A stretch of DNA of 64,000 nt, from contig NMRA01000117.1 in assembly GCA_002633005.1 (NCBI GenBank), forward strand, positions 791,894-855,893, in the 5' to 3' direction. This document shows positions 1-58,800 of the stretch, piece after piece. Every line of letters starts with the position of its first letter. The stretch's first letter is position 1. The DNA is from Phoronis australis (lineage: Eukaryota > Phoronida > Phoronidae). A model generated the notes under the pieces. That model saw only the letters and a list, made by a program, of their open reading frames with translations, did no database searches and had not been told where the DNA came from. The position numbers and the translations under genes were made by a program.

Positions 1-61
1 TGTTACATATTTATTGATTACATTTAAGTATTAGTTAATGATGTAAAATGTGAAGACACTG

Positions 62-910
62 AGGCGGTGTGGCGACTCAGACTAGGTGCATTAGTTCTCA
101 ATTGTCGAATGCACACAAACGCACAACTCCCTCATGATCAAAACTATGTTTTGTATTCGTTTTCTGAGGCATCTTTCCAAGCTATGTTCACCTCATTGAC
201 TCAATATTATGGTACCTCGGTGAATGAAAGGACTGCAGGTACACATGGAATTGCTTACGCCTGGCAGGAAATTCAATTTGAGTGACAGCCCTTTAAAGCC
301 TGTCTTCAACGGTAACACCAGTACTGTAAATTTGGTTCCTACAGTATGTTAAAACCATTGCTCTGATCCAACTAGTGCCATAAATTGTGAAATGTAATGA
401 ACTGTTAGGCGTATTGGCTTGCTTGTGTCTACCTCTTCGCGAGAATCATCTTTTAATTCGAACAGCTGCAAATAATACCTGCATGCAATGGTGTTCTATT
501 CAGACCCCTCTTCAATACAACTGCTATCGGTCTTATGTTGCTTGTGTTGAGATCTCGCGGTGACGCAACATGGCACGAAAAGGCAACTTTGCCTATCATT
601 TGATGGGCTTACATTTGCGTGATTGAACTCACGTTTTCTTATTTTACTAAGGCTTTGCTAGGACTGTTTGGTTAGCCCAATACTTCTAAAATTACAAAAT
701 TCCATTGAAGTTAGGCGTTAACTTTTACCTCGGATAAGTAGTTAACACATTTCTATGCAGTTGAAGGTGGTTCTGCTCTCTACACGGTATATATTTTGTA
801 TTTGAAGTTGTCATGAATGAAGATAAGATCTTTTGTTAGACATATGTGGAATACTGTAAAAACGACCAATTTTTGTCAATAAGATTTGAAATATTTTACC
901 TAACACAATT
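62..910 (+). repeat. Interspersed repeat, copy 1, interrupted
   Basis: Positions 62-293 and 724-910 match, in order, the contiguous sequence at 14337-14775. Shared stretches include the segment around CACAACTCCCTCA, the one around GAGTGACAGCCCT and the one around GTGGTTCTGCT. In this copy the two parts are separated by about 430 bp. The repeat gives a short open frame in both copies, but the frames differ and stop early, so I do not read it as a gene. The element class is unknown. Confidence 0.6.
294..723. other. Segment present only in repeat copy 1
   Basis: This stretch lies between the two halves of the interspersed repeat and is absent from the 14337-14775 copy. It may be an insertion here or a deletion there. 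I see no clear target-site duplication, terminal inverted repeat or coding frame in it. Confidence 0.4.
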
Positions 911-2065
911 TCAGAGAACAGTGCATCTGGTACAATATGTTGAAGTTCCATTTTGAGGCATGATATTCTGATGTTAGCCCAATGTGGATGCTTTTCTTGA
1001 ATATTATTAACAAATATAAGCATCCAAGGACTGCAGGAGTCCATTTTATGAACAACGACTTGAGATGAAGTCAACAATTAGGTTTTACGCTCCACACAAA
1101 TATTTCTGAAATCTAATTAAATCTCACTAAAGTAAAAATGCTAATCAGTGTACCCATAACTGGTAGTTACAATTTGTTTTGTGTGAATTATTTCTAAGCT
1201 GTGATGTACTCTTAATTACATGTCGAAACTTTTATATTCAGTTATTGTGAAGTGGAAGCAAAACACAAAATGTTTGACGTGCACTTTTAATTAGTCTTAA
1301 GTCAATTTTCATGAAACGGATCCCACCTGACTCTCTGCTTCACATCACTTATTACACATGCGCACAATATTTTGCTAAAAGTTTCTTTTTCTCATTTTGT
1401 CATAAACCATCTTGGGGCTTGGCCGAAATATTTGCTGACACACACTTCATACTGGTTCTACAAATCTTTCAGTCACTGGTTTATTCTTCATAATCTCAGA
1501 ATACACTGTGATTGTCAAGTAGATATCTTGTCAAATGTGTTGGCAGGTCACAAAATTTTATGTAAACATGTCTTGGAATATGCTGACATGGCATGTACTA
1601 CATGTCAAACTTGTTTTACTGGACTGTGAAAAAGACCTGTTGTGACTGATGGCTAACCGTGTATTGTTCTTATTGAGACTGTCATTCAGCATTTATGTAT
1701 TACCGAGGCCATTATGAGGAAACATGACAAGTGGTTTAATCTTTATTTTATATCAAACCTGATTTTTGTTGTGTTGTTTTCCATTATGCTAATAAATTGA
1801 AATTTATGCAAATTTTGGTCACGCCGATGCCTTCGCGGAAGTCATCTTATATTCCTTGGTAACAACATTGTGTACTGCTGTGTAGACAATGCATAATTTC
1901 AGCATCACTAACTCTTATAGCTAAATGGCCAAATATCTGTTATACAGTGATCTGAAATTTTTAGCAAATACTTATTTTTTATTAGTATAAGTTACAGAAA
2001 TTCTTTCTTAGGTTGAAAGCCAGACCAAATAAAAAAGGATTATACAAAACTTTCCAAATTTTGTG
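911..2065. other. POLR3A intron, no feature recognised
   Basis: AT-rich sequence upstream of the first POLR3A exon in the window, presumably intron. The short open frames between 1311 and 1629 have no recognisable domain. No POLR3A exon for the segment upstream of the glycine at 2319 was found here, so that exon probably lies left of the window. Confidence 0.5.
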
Positions 2066-2260
2066 ACACCTTATTCACGCAGTCGCCATTTTAATAGTGA
2101 GCCTCTTTTTAGGTTTAAAAAAAACAATGCATTTGAGACATAAATATAATGTGGCACACGAAAAAATCACGCTTTGTGCTGTGATTAAGCGCAGAATGTA
2201 TTGCTTTTAAAACCTAAAAGGAGGCTCACTTTTAAAATGGCGACTGCGGGAATTAGGTGT
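2066..2260. mobile_element. Foldback MITE with about 50 bp inverted repeats
   Basis: The left arm (2066-2117, starting ACACCTTATTCACGCAGTCG) and right arm (2207-2260, ending in the near complement) pair over about 50 bp with a few mismatches. The centre is about 90 bp and AT-rich. No coding capacity. It ends 58 bp before a POLR3A exon, close to that intron's polypyrimidine tract. The superfamily is not determined. Confidence 0.8.
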
Positions 2261-2318
2261 ATTCTGTATGTTGTCTGCATTGTTCAGAATAAGATTTTCC
2301 ATTGATTTCCTGTCGTAG

Positions 2319-49776
<47,458 letters not shown>

Positions 49777-49833
49777 CAACATTTTTAAAAAAATTGTTGT
49801 GTTGAAAGTTTGTGTTACTACTGTAGCATTTCT

Positions 49834-49839
49834 AATAAA
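49834..49839 (+). terminator. Candidate POLR3A polyadenylation signal
   Basis: AATAAA lies 58 bases after the POLR3A stop codon, followed by T-rich sequence. It is the first canonical signal downstream. Confidence 0.55.
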
Positions 49840-51030
49840 TTATTTCAAAATTTTCCCCAATAGATTTTCTGGCGTCCTAGTGTTTTCCACGAAGATCTCA
49901 TTTATAAATTTTAAACTACTTTCAGTGTGGATGAGTGCCCCTGTGTTTGCAGTTAAAAACTGGTGTAACAGAGCACACAAATATCCATACAGCACTTCCA
50001 GTATGTTTGAGGTATTTATTTACTCAAAATATTTATTTCGTAAAAAATACATGAACGGTACTGAATGCTCATTGCTCATTCAGTAGAAACAGACGTCAAC
50101 TTTAAGAGTTACTACCAATTTCACCAACACTCGACAGTTATTAAAGAAATGCCTTGTCATGAAAAATGTATGGCCAAAATGAAAATGAATTCTGACGTGT
50201 TTTATCTGGTGCCATCCAGCTTGGCGTATTGATAGGGTGGTCTCACATTTGCATCAGCTGAAAAGTAAAATGTAAAGCCATTAGACTGGTGCCAGAGCTT
50301 GTGAACTATTCAAGATTTTCTGATACTGTATTTCCACAGTATCTGGGCATAGAATGAAATGACACCGCTCGACACGACCAGTGTCAGTTCCTATTCACAA
50401 GGCAACCTCAAAAACCACCATTGCATAACTTACTGACACTACACACAGTCAAATTTACAATACATGAAAGATGTAAGTCATTGTCCAAGTGTGATTGCGA
50501 TAGATGCATGAGCAAAATCCTTTGAAACAAAATGTCCAGGCACAACCTTCCATACCTCAACAATAGGTGCCAAGTTGACACTGTGGTAGTTAAATATTTG
50601 CACAACCTCTGTTCATTTGCATATAATTGAGCTATGTTAAGAGTGTCAAATGGTTATTATTTAACATGAATATTAAATAGTTATTACTATACATGAATAT
50701 TAACTGTTGAACCTAATGTAACCATAAACACTAGACAACAAATAAAAAACCTGTTTTGGTATTTCCAAGAAATTCAACCCAGTGAACAGTACCAAATTTA
50801 GTGCTTATGAGTAATAACAATAAAGACATAAGTAGTTTAGAACAAGAGAGGCGTAATTACCAAGTAAACCTGATTGCTAAAGCCACGCACCGTACCACTG
50901 ACTTGGCAACTCATTGGAGACACAACTTTAACTTCCTTCGCCACAGAGATAATAACTCTTGGGCTGTCTCCTGTGAGTCCATGCATTCTTGAATGATGTT
51001 TAGGTAAATAAATAAGGTATTTCTGGAAAA
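49840..51030. other. Intergenic region after POLR3A
   Basis: Between the convergent genes. The 157-codon + frame at 49613-50086 overlaps the POLR3A last exon in another frame and has no domain. Nothing else is recognised. Confidence 0.45.
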
Positions 51031-51037
51031 CCTAAGA

Positions 51038-51290
51038 ATCAAGGCTTGGACATTCCTATTTTAAGAGGATTTCCTCTTTTTGGTTTCCATTTCCTCTCAT
51101 TTGATTTCCAGTTTCCTCTTTTTGGACTCTTTTTTTATCATTATTTTTACTTTATTCGTGCAAGAATGTTTATTTCTTTTAAATTTTACTACAGAAACGA
51201 ATATGTCTATCACAGAAGCCTAAACATTTGTAGAACGATACATCACCTGGAAAATTTTCCTTATTTTGTCATTGGTCATTCAAAGCCCTG
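51038..51290. mobile_element. hAT-like MITE, copy 3
   Basis: CAAGGCTTGGACATTC at the left and TCATTCAAAGCCCTG at the right, with the same TTTCCTCTTTTTGG interior as the other copies. Confidence 0.7.
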
Positions 51291-51717
51291 ATGAATGCAG
51301 AGTGCAAGATGCACGACTCGTATGTTCCAAAATTACAGTGAACATCGCTTTAGCATACTGGATTTGGTAGAGCAAGTCATATTCACGGTAATTATGGTGA
51401 AATGACGCAATAAGAGTTTTGCATAATCTTCCCAGAACAATGGGGCAATTACTGGAAAATTACGTCTTGTTGTGTAACACCTTACTACAATAATTGTAAT
51501 CTGCTCCAGGTAATACCTCATTACCATAATTTTGTGGTATTCTTGACACTGCTAGGAAACATGCCTCATGCATAACACATTGCGTTTTCTGCACCAATCA
51601 CTTCTTGTAATTCTCCAAGACAGTCTAACAACAAACTCACGCCTCGAATTCAAGTGTTCGCTTTCAAGGATGTAAAAAAAAAATGTACATTGTATAACTG
51701 AGCTACTGAACCTATCA

Positions 51718-51969
51718 GGGATTGGAGTTTTCCTCTTTCATGAGGATTTCCTCTTTTTTGGTTTTAATTTCCTCTCAATTTGATTAATTTTCAGTTTCCT
51801 CTTTTTTCATCTCTTTTTATCCTTATTTTGACTTTATTCAAACAAAAACATTTCTTGCAGTTAATTTTTATTATGCAAAAATTATTTCTATCACATAAGC
51901 CTATTTATTTGTGGAACGATACATCACCTGGAAAACTTTCCTATTTGTCATGGGTCATTCCAAGCCCTG
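51718..51969. mobile_element. hAT-like MITE, copy 4
   Basis: CAGGGATTGGAGTTTTCCTC to GTCATTCCAAGCCCTG. It lies only about 430 bp from copy 3, same orientation. Confidence 0.72.
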
Positions 51970-52637
51970 CCTAATGCCAACAAATGACCTGGCTCTTTGA
52001 ACCTACCATTGGATTCCCACAAGCTGTCTTATAGGTACACAATGTCTCTTTAAGTGGGATGCAGTTCACATTCTATTTTTGGCTTAGAATTAAATTACAA
52101 ATATAAGAATATCTCCAGTTCCCTATACAATCAAACTGAAGACATTTGGGATGTCACTGCCACCATCTGCTAAGTTAAGTCTAAGTGTGTTTCCCTTCTT
52201 GGAGCTGGACATATACTAAGTACCTTTACAAGTTTGATGGTAAGGAAACCTTTTTTACTATCAATGATTATATGCTGGTTTTAAGATTGGTACAAGAAAA
52301 ACTTCACAAACATAATTAAAAAAATTAAAAAAAAACAATTGTGGATAAAAATTATATCGATGTCGACCTTTTTCATCCAGGGCAAATGAAATTTAGAGTT
52401 GTGAATTAATTATAATGTCGAAAAAAGGTTTTAATTAGGCCAGCACTGTTGACCTACTTATGCTTCAACAGCTGTCTGACTCTAAGGCCCCAGACATGTT
52501 TGCATTGTCAGGTGGAACAAGCTATTTTTACTAATATAGTAGCCAGGCTGGAATGAGTCAATTTATAAAAAGCAGAAAGACAAATATCCATGCTACCACT
52601 ACAGAGATACTGAAGTCAGCAGGTGTTTGTGAAACAT
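51970..52637. other. Probable 3' flank of XRCC5
   Basis: No coding signal. On the - strand ATTAAA stands at about 52430-52435 and would be the nearest polyadenylation-like signal if the XRCC5 stop is at 52845. Confidence 0.35.
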
Positions 52638-52853
52638 TATACTCCCAACACAACCGAGCTAGATCCATTATACTCCCAACACAACCGAGCTAGATCCATT
52701 ATACTCCCAACACAATTGAGCTATATCCATTATACTCCCAACACAATTGAGCTAGATCCATTATACTCCCAACACAATTGAGCTATATCCATTATACTCC
52801 CAACACAATTGAGCTAGATCCATTATACTCCCAACACAATTGAGCTATATCCA
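52638..52853. repeat. 31 bp minisatellite with dimer order
   Basis: Seven 31 bp units of TTATACTCCCAACACAA-(CC/TT)-GAGCTA-(G/T)-ATCCA. The first two carry ACCGAG; the last five alternate TATATCC and TAGATCC, giving a 62 bp higher-order unit. On the - strand the end unit contains the in-frame TAG that could end XRCC5. Confidence 0.9.
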
Positions 52854-55800
52854 GTTCCGCAATAGATCAACAGTCATATAACTCACCAGGTCATCTGCAT
52901 CTGCCTCTTCCTCTACAGGGGGTTCTTCCTGTCTGTTCACCTCGGCCTTCAAGAATGCATCCGCCTCTTCTTTTGTAACAGAACTATCCTCACTCTCCAT
53001 TTTACTGATTAGGGTAAGTTTTTCTGAAATCATAGTCGTTCGTGTGACCCAAAGTTGCCAGTGTTGGACACAGATATACACATATATCTTACCAAAGAAA
53101 TACAACAGTCACTACCGCTAAAACTGGTACAACTACTACAGACTATTACTGTTATTATAAGTCCCTAATACAAAAGTCACTATCGCTGTAACCGGTACAA
53201 CTACTACAGACTATTACGGTTATTATACACTCCTAATAGAAGCCTTAACAACATATTGCTACTGGTAGGAATACGAGACCAGGAAGGGTAAAAAAGCTAA
53301 ACGATTTCTTGACGTTTTTCCAAAAGCGAATGCAGAAATACATCTGTCAAACTGGGAAATCAATATAGTTAATGTCATTAGAAAGAGTAGACATTTTTTC
53401 ACAAACAATAACTGCTTAATCTTTGAAAATGACTACTTCATCGCACGTTCCTGGAAAATCCCACAATCATGTCCCGGATAAGGTATAGATGGTACTACAA
53501 TCAAATTAGTTTCTTTCCCTTAATCAAAAATTACCCAGAGCGTGTGAAATCTGCAACAGCTTGTTGATAGTCAGATCGGTACAAATTTGTCATCATGTAT
53601 CGTCAGCTTCAAAGGAACACATCTACCAAATTTCTTTAAAGTGTTTAAAATCATCAATTTCATATCAAAAACACCAAAAAAAAAAACCCACCAGTCGACC
53701 AGCTGTCAAATTAGAACACCTGCAAACACTAACTGACGAAATGTTAATAAGCTGAACTCGAGGTATTACCATTTATTGGTCAAAACATCTATGTAAAATC
53801 TGGACAACCAACCACAGCACAAGTCATCCTCCATTGTGTTTCGTGTGAAGTTATTCAATATTGCTGTTTGTTTATGGTATCATAATATCATAAGGAATGT
53901 CGAGGCATTGTGTATGTGGTGGTTGTGACCACTTAGTATTTGACCACACTGTAGGTCTTTTCACTTTCCTCCGGAACATCAGAGAAGCGTGGATATGGCA
54001 CAAGTTTGTACAAGAAACTCACGTGTTGGTGGACATGACACACTGGCGCTGGGTACGATCATGCGTCACACTCATGTTCATGGAATTAAGAAGCTTTAAA
54101 CTGAAGTCACTTTTACTTTCTCATTCTTGGGGTTATTGAATTCATGATTGTGATATGCAGTGCTGTTCAGGAATGTCTAACGATGCTGACAATATAGTCA
54201 CTTGTCAAAACAAAGAAACGGTGGTTTTAAGCATATTATTAAGATCCTACAAGGTGTTTAGGAATTACAGCAACAGATGTCGTACGCCCAGGCAATATAC
54301 ACCTATCTATAATTATGTGAGCGCATAAAAACTAAAATTGCCACTAGGGGGCACAACAGTAGTCCAATCTGTCTGAAAATTGGTACATATGGTTCCATTC
54401 ATGATAGGAGCATGGCTGCACATTTTAGAAACATCCATCAGGGGGTTTTGGAGATACAGCAGCGTATTCAAGACAGATAGACTATGATGACGATGTAATG
54501 CGCCCACATATATATCTGTGGGTTGATAAAAATGGACTGGGAATGCTGTGAAAGATGTCGGATTCCGTAAATTCCGTCCATTTCCGTTATCACGGAAAAC
54601 TGGGGCCTCTTTTTAAAGTCACGTTAACCATCATAAACTTCTGGACTTGGTCGACCATAGTGCAGTATATACCCACTGTGCATCACTTACCGGACACTAT
54701 CATTTGCCAGAAGTCATTCCTGCTGTTGGTTGACAGAGACTCCTTCAGAGTTCGCAGACTGTGATTAAACAATGCAGACTCCATGTTCTATAAGGTACAA
54801 TAAGACAAAATGTTATGACCTCACCTTATAGGTCACTTGACTTACGATGACATTTAGTACGGGGGGGATGCAATTTATCAACTGTTCCTATTCCCGAAAC
54901 ATCTGTTTCCAACTCTACTGAAAACAAATGAGACAGTGCATCTTTAACTGCCCCATTAATTTAATGGTTTAATTATGTAGCAGAGGGGGGCAGACTCTGA
55001 ATGGTTTAATTATGTAGCAGAGGGGGGCAGACTCTGAATGGTTTAATTATGTAGCAGAGGGGGGCAGACTCTGAACGGTTTAATTATGTAGCAGAGGGGG
55101 ACAGACTCTGAATGGTTTAATTATGTAGCAGAGGGGGGCAGACTCTGAATGGTTTAATTATGTAGCAGAGGGGGGCAGACTCTGAATGGTTTAATTATGT
55201 AGCAGAGGGGGGCAGACTCTGAATGGTTTAATTATGTAGCAGAGGGGGNNNNNNNNNNNNNNNNNNNNNNNNNNNNNNNNNNNNNNNNNNNNNNNNNNNN
55301 NNNNNNNNNNNNNNNNNNNNNNNNNNNNNNNNNNNNNNNNNNNNNNNNNNNNNNNNNNNNNNNNNNNNNNNNNNNNNNNNNNNNNNNNNNNNNNNNNNNN
55401 NNNNNNNNNNNNNNNNNNNNNNNNNNNNNNNNNNNNNNNNNNNNNNNNNNNNNNNNNNNNNNNNNNNNNNNNNNNNNNNNNNNNNNNNNNNNNNNNNNNN
55501 NNNNNNNNNNNNNNNNNNNNNNNNNNNNNNNNNNNNNNNNNNNNNNNNNNNNNNNNNNNNNNNNNNNNNNNNTTTAATTATGTAGCAGAGGGGGGCAGAC
55601 TCTGAATGGTTTAATTATGCAGCAGAGGGGGCAGACTCTGAATGGTTTAATTATGTAGCAGAGGGGGGCAGACTCTGAATACCATACATACATAGACAAC
55701 AGAAGCCAACAGGTTGAAAAACAACAGCAAAATCCTCATGGAGAATGGATTCAGATTTAATGCCAAGTCACAATTTGTAACATCTCAACATTTCCAAAAT

Positions 55801-58800
55801 GTCACAGAGAATTCACAGTTCTTTGGTCAGCTCAACTTTGCTTTTGTCACACAATACTTGTCAGTCATAACGGTGAATTCTATAATTTGTGGAAAAGAAG
55901 CGATCATTTGATACAACATAAAGTAACTGCAAACCCAACAAAACACCAACAGCCTACTCGGCTCAACAAATTTCTCACATTTTGTCATAGAATTGTCAAA
56001 ATGTCACATGTCACAAAATTTCAGCCAAGCCAGTTTTGTCACAGAATGTCACCATGACACAGAGAATCCAATCTCCGCCTCACAAAACCTTAGATATGCT
56101 GACACCTTCACCTTAGAACACTCGGCTCGCATCACCCTGATGCACTGCATAGCTTTGTGGTAGAGCTGAGTCCCGAATGAGTCTGTGATAAGTTGAAGAA
56201 TACGAGCCTGCATCTGGCGGCATGCCTCATCAAACCTGTCGGCATCCTTTTGGCTGATTATGGTTTGGAAGTCTTCCACTGGTGTAACAGTGCCAACCTG
56301 AACAGCACAAACATTTAATACGATATTTTACACATTATGCTCACAACAGGCGTGACGTGTATTGATGGTAATGGTAAGTCTTAATTTGTTTTGATTTTGT
56401 ATTTGACAGAAGAGAAATGTCAAAATCTGTTCAATCTCCAAAACCCCACACAGGGACATTCTTGGCAAAAAAGCAACTTTAGAGAAATTACAAGAAGCAT
56501 GGAAACAAACCCACAAGCTTTGCAGCAGCAGCTGAAAATTTTGCCACTGAGTCAAATCCCCATATAGCAGATTGTTTTAACCATAATTACTTAAATGGTA
56601 AAGACACCAGCCAATGTCTAACACACAACAGCAAGAACTGACAATTTGAAATAAAACCACAATGGTTATTATAAAGCTGTGGTCAAAGCTGATAGCTTAG
56701 AAGTTTATCCCATCCAACAATAACCGGAAAATAACTAGACATTAATCCAATTTTGTCACTTCAAGAACCAGTCCTATCCCCCCCTCAAGAGAGTAATGAT
56801 GTTCAATTTTGGGTTCAAATAAGTAAGCTTGATTGAGGCCACGTAACATAACACTGTAACTTGTTCAAAAACAAGCAGATAAACTTCTGGTAGACTGTAC
56901 AAAGCGTACTTAATTCACTTACTTGGCCTTTGGGAAATCGGTCTTTGGAAAATTGGTTAAGGTTTCAGAAAACATATAGTTAAAATTTATAGTTTTACAG
57001 ATGCTTGGATAACTAAACACACCGACTTGTCAATAAGGATCTCTATCTTGGATAACTAAACACACCGACTTGTCAATAAGGATCTCTATCTTGGATAACT
57101 AAACACACCGACTTGTCAATAAGGATCTCTATCTTGGATAACTAAACACACCGACTTGTCAATAAGGATCTCTATCTTGGATAACTAAACACACCGACTT
57201 GTCAATAAGGATCTCTATCTTGGATAACTAAACACACCGACTTGTCAATAAGGATCTCTATCTTGGATAACTAAACGCACCGACTTGTCAATAAGGATCT
57301 CTATCTTGGATAACTAAACGCACCGACTTGTCAATAAGGATCTCTATCTTGGATAACTAAACGCACCGACTTGTCAATAAGGATCTCTATCTTGGATAAC
57401 TAAACACACCGACGTGTCAATAAGGATCTCCATAACCTTAATACTGTACATCTAACTCAACTCACAATATTGATGATTGATGACATTTCGTAAACAGGTC
57501 TACAAAATCTAAAATTTGCAACTGTCAGAGTATGACACTTTTCTTGAAGAAACTACTATCAAAAAAGCTACTGCCAAAGAGACTATTGAAACCACACAGC
57601 ACCTGTTGACACTGCAGCACTCTATCATTACCACTATATCCATCCAAATATTACAATCAATACAATTACTATATTAATGCTTTCAAAATCCCGAGGCCAA
57701 CGTTAATGACTGTACCTCAGTGACTGTTCCCCTTGTGAGACTCGACAGATCTGTTCCCAAATCAACTTCCATCTTCATTCTCTTTGCAGGGGGTTCTGTA
57801 TCCTCACTGAAATATTATTTGTAACAGCTTATTATTTTACATGACTTACTCTAGACTTACTGAAATAAAATACAAAGCAAACCTCAGAAGAAGGGGCCGC
57901 CTACTTTATCATAGAGGACCCTGCCTGAAGACAACCACATTGTGGGACCTTATTATAATAGGGGACCCCCATCTGAAGGCAGCTGAAGAATAGGATCCTC
58001 CTTATTAATACAAAGGGCCTCACTCTTGAGGCTCTGGAATCAATTTGGTGCATTCAAAGCAAATGCAAATATTTTGTCAAATCGATGTGACTGTATTTAC
58101 TTTCAAAGACCAATCTGCTTTCACAAGGAGTAAGAACAATGCAAAATGTTGATAAACTAATTACTATGGAATAAAGCAAGCTCATTTTTGCAACCAAACA
58201 CTAGATCAAGTGACTATAGTAAAATTTAAGTTAATTTAGCCATTAGAGCACCCACATAATGTATATATGAGGGTGTATAAAAACACTGCTGATGAAAACA
58301 AAAAATTATGACGATCTGTTGTTCTATCTCAAGAGTCAGTGTTTGAAATTCAACACATTGTCTAATGAGTAATTTCACCATAAATGCAGAAAAAATGTTA
58401 AGACTGGTTCGAGTTAATCCTTTATTAATCCCGACCGTACGTTCACAAGCCTACTCAAACAAAACGTCCGACGTAATGTCTGTTTATGCTCCAGCCAGTG
58501 CTGCGAAGCCTTGACTTGTGATGAACTTCTGAGACACGTTCAGCAACTGTTACACTCGTTGATTCAATAACCTGCTGTCTCTATAGCTGGCTCCCTATTG
58601 ACTATCGCTGTAACTGCTGACTCTCTTCACTGCAACTCAACTGTAGTTCTCCTGATTGACTTACTTGAACTGACTTGATCTTCTCTTGAACTGACTTGAT
58701 CTCACTGACTTAATCTTCTTGGACTCAAGTGACTTAATCTGACTTTTGGTGTTGCATCCCTTGTGTCCGCTTCCGACAGTCTCTAGCCAGGTATCCAATT

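Noticed and set aside
1-2318. An upstream POLR3A exon for the segment before the SFINISQM glycine
   Set aside because: No frame ending in a suitable phase-1 donor with recognisable RPC1 sequence was found, so it is taken to lie outside the window.
50408-50605. LDIL reading on the - strand as the missing last XRCC5 exon
   Set aside because: No AG acceptor immediately precedes the leucine codon, and the frame continues for many residues instead of stopping.
57004-57431. CRISPR-like regular repeats
   Set aside because: The units are contiguous with no unique spacers, and the host is eukaryotic; it is a minisatellite.
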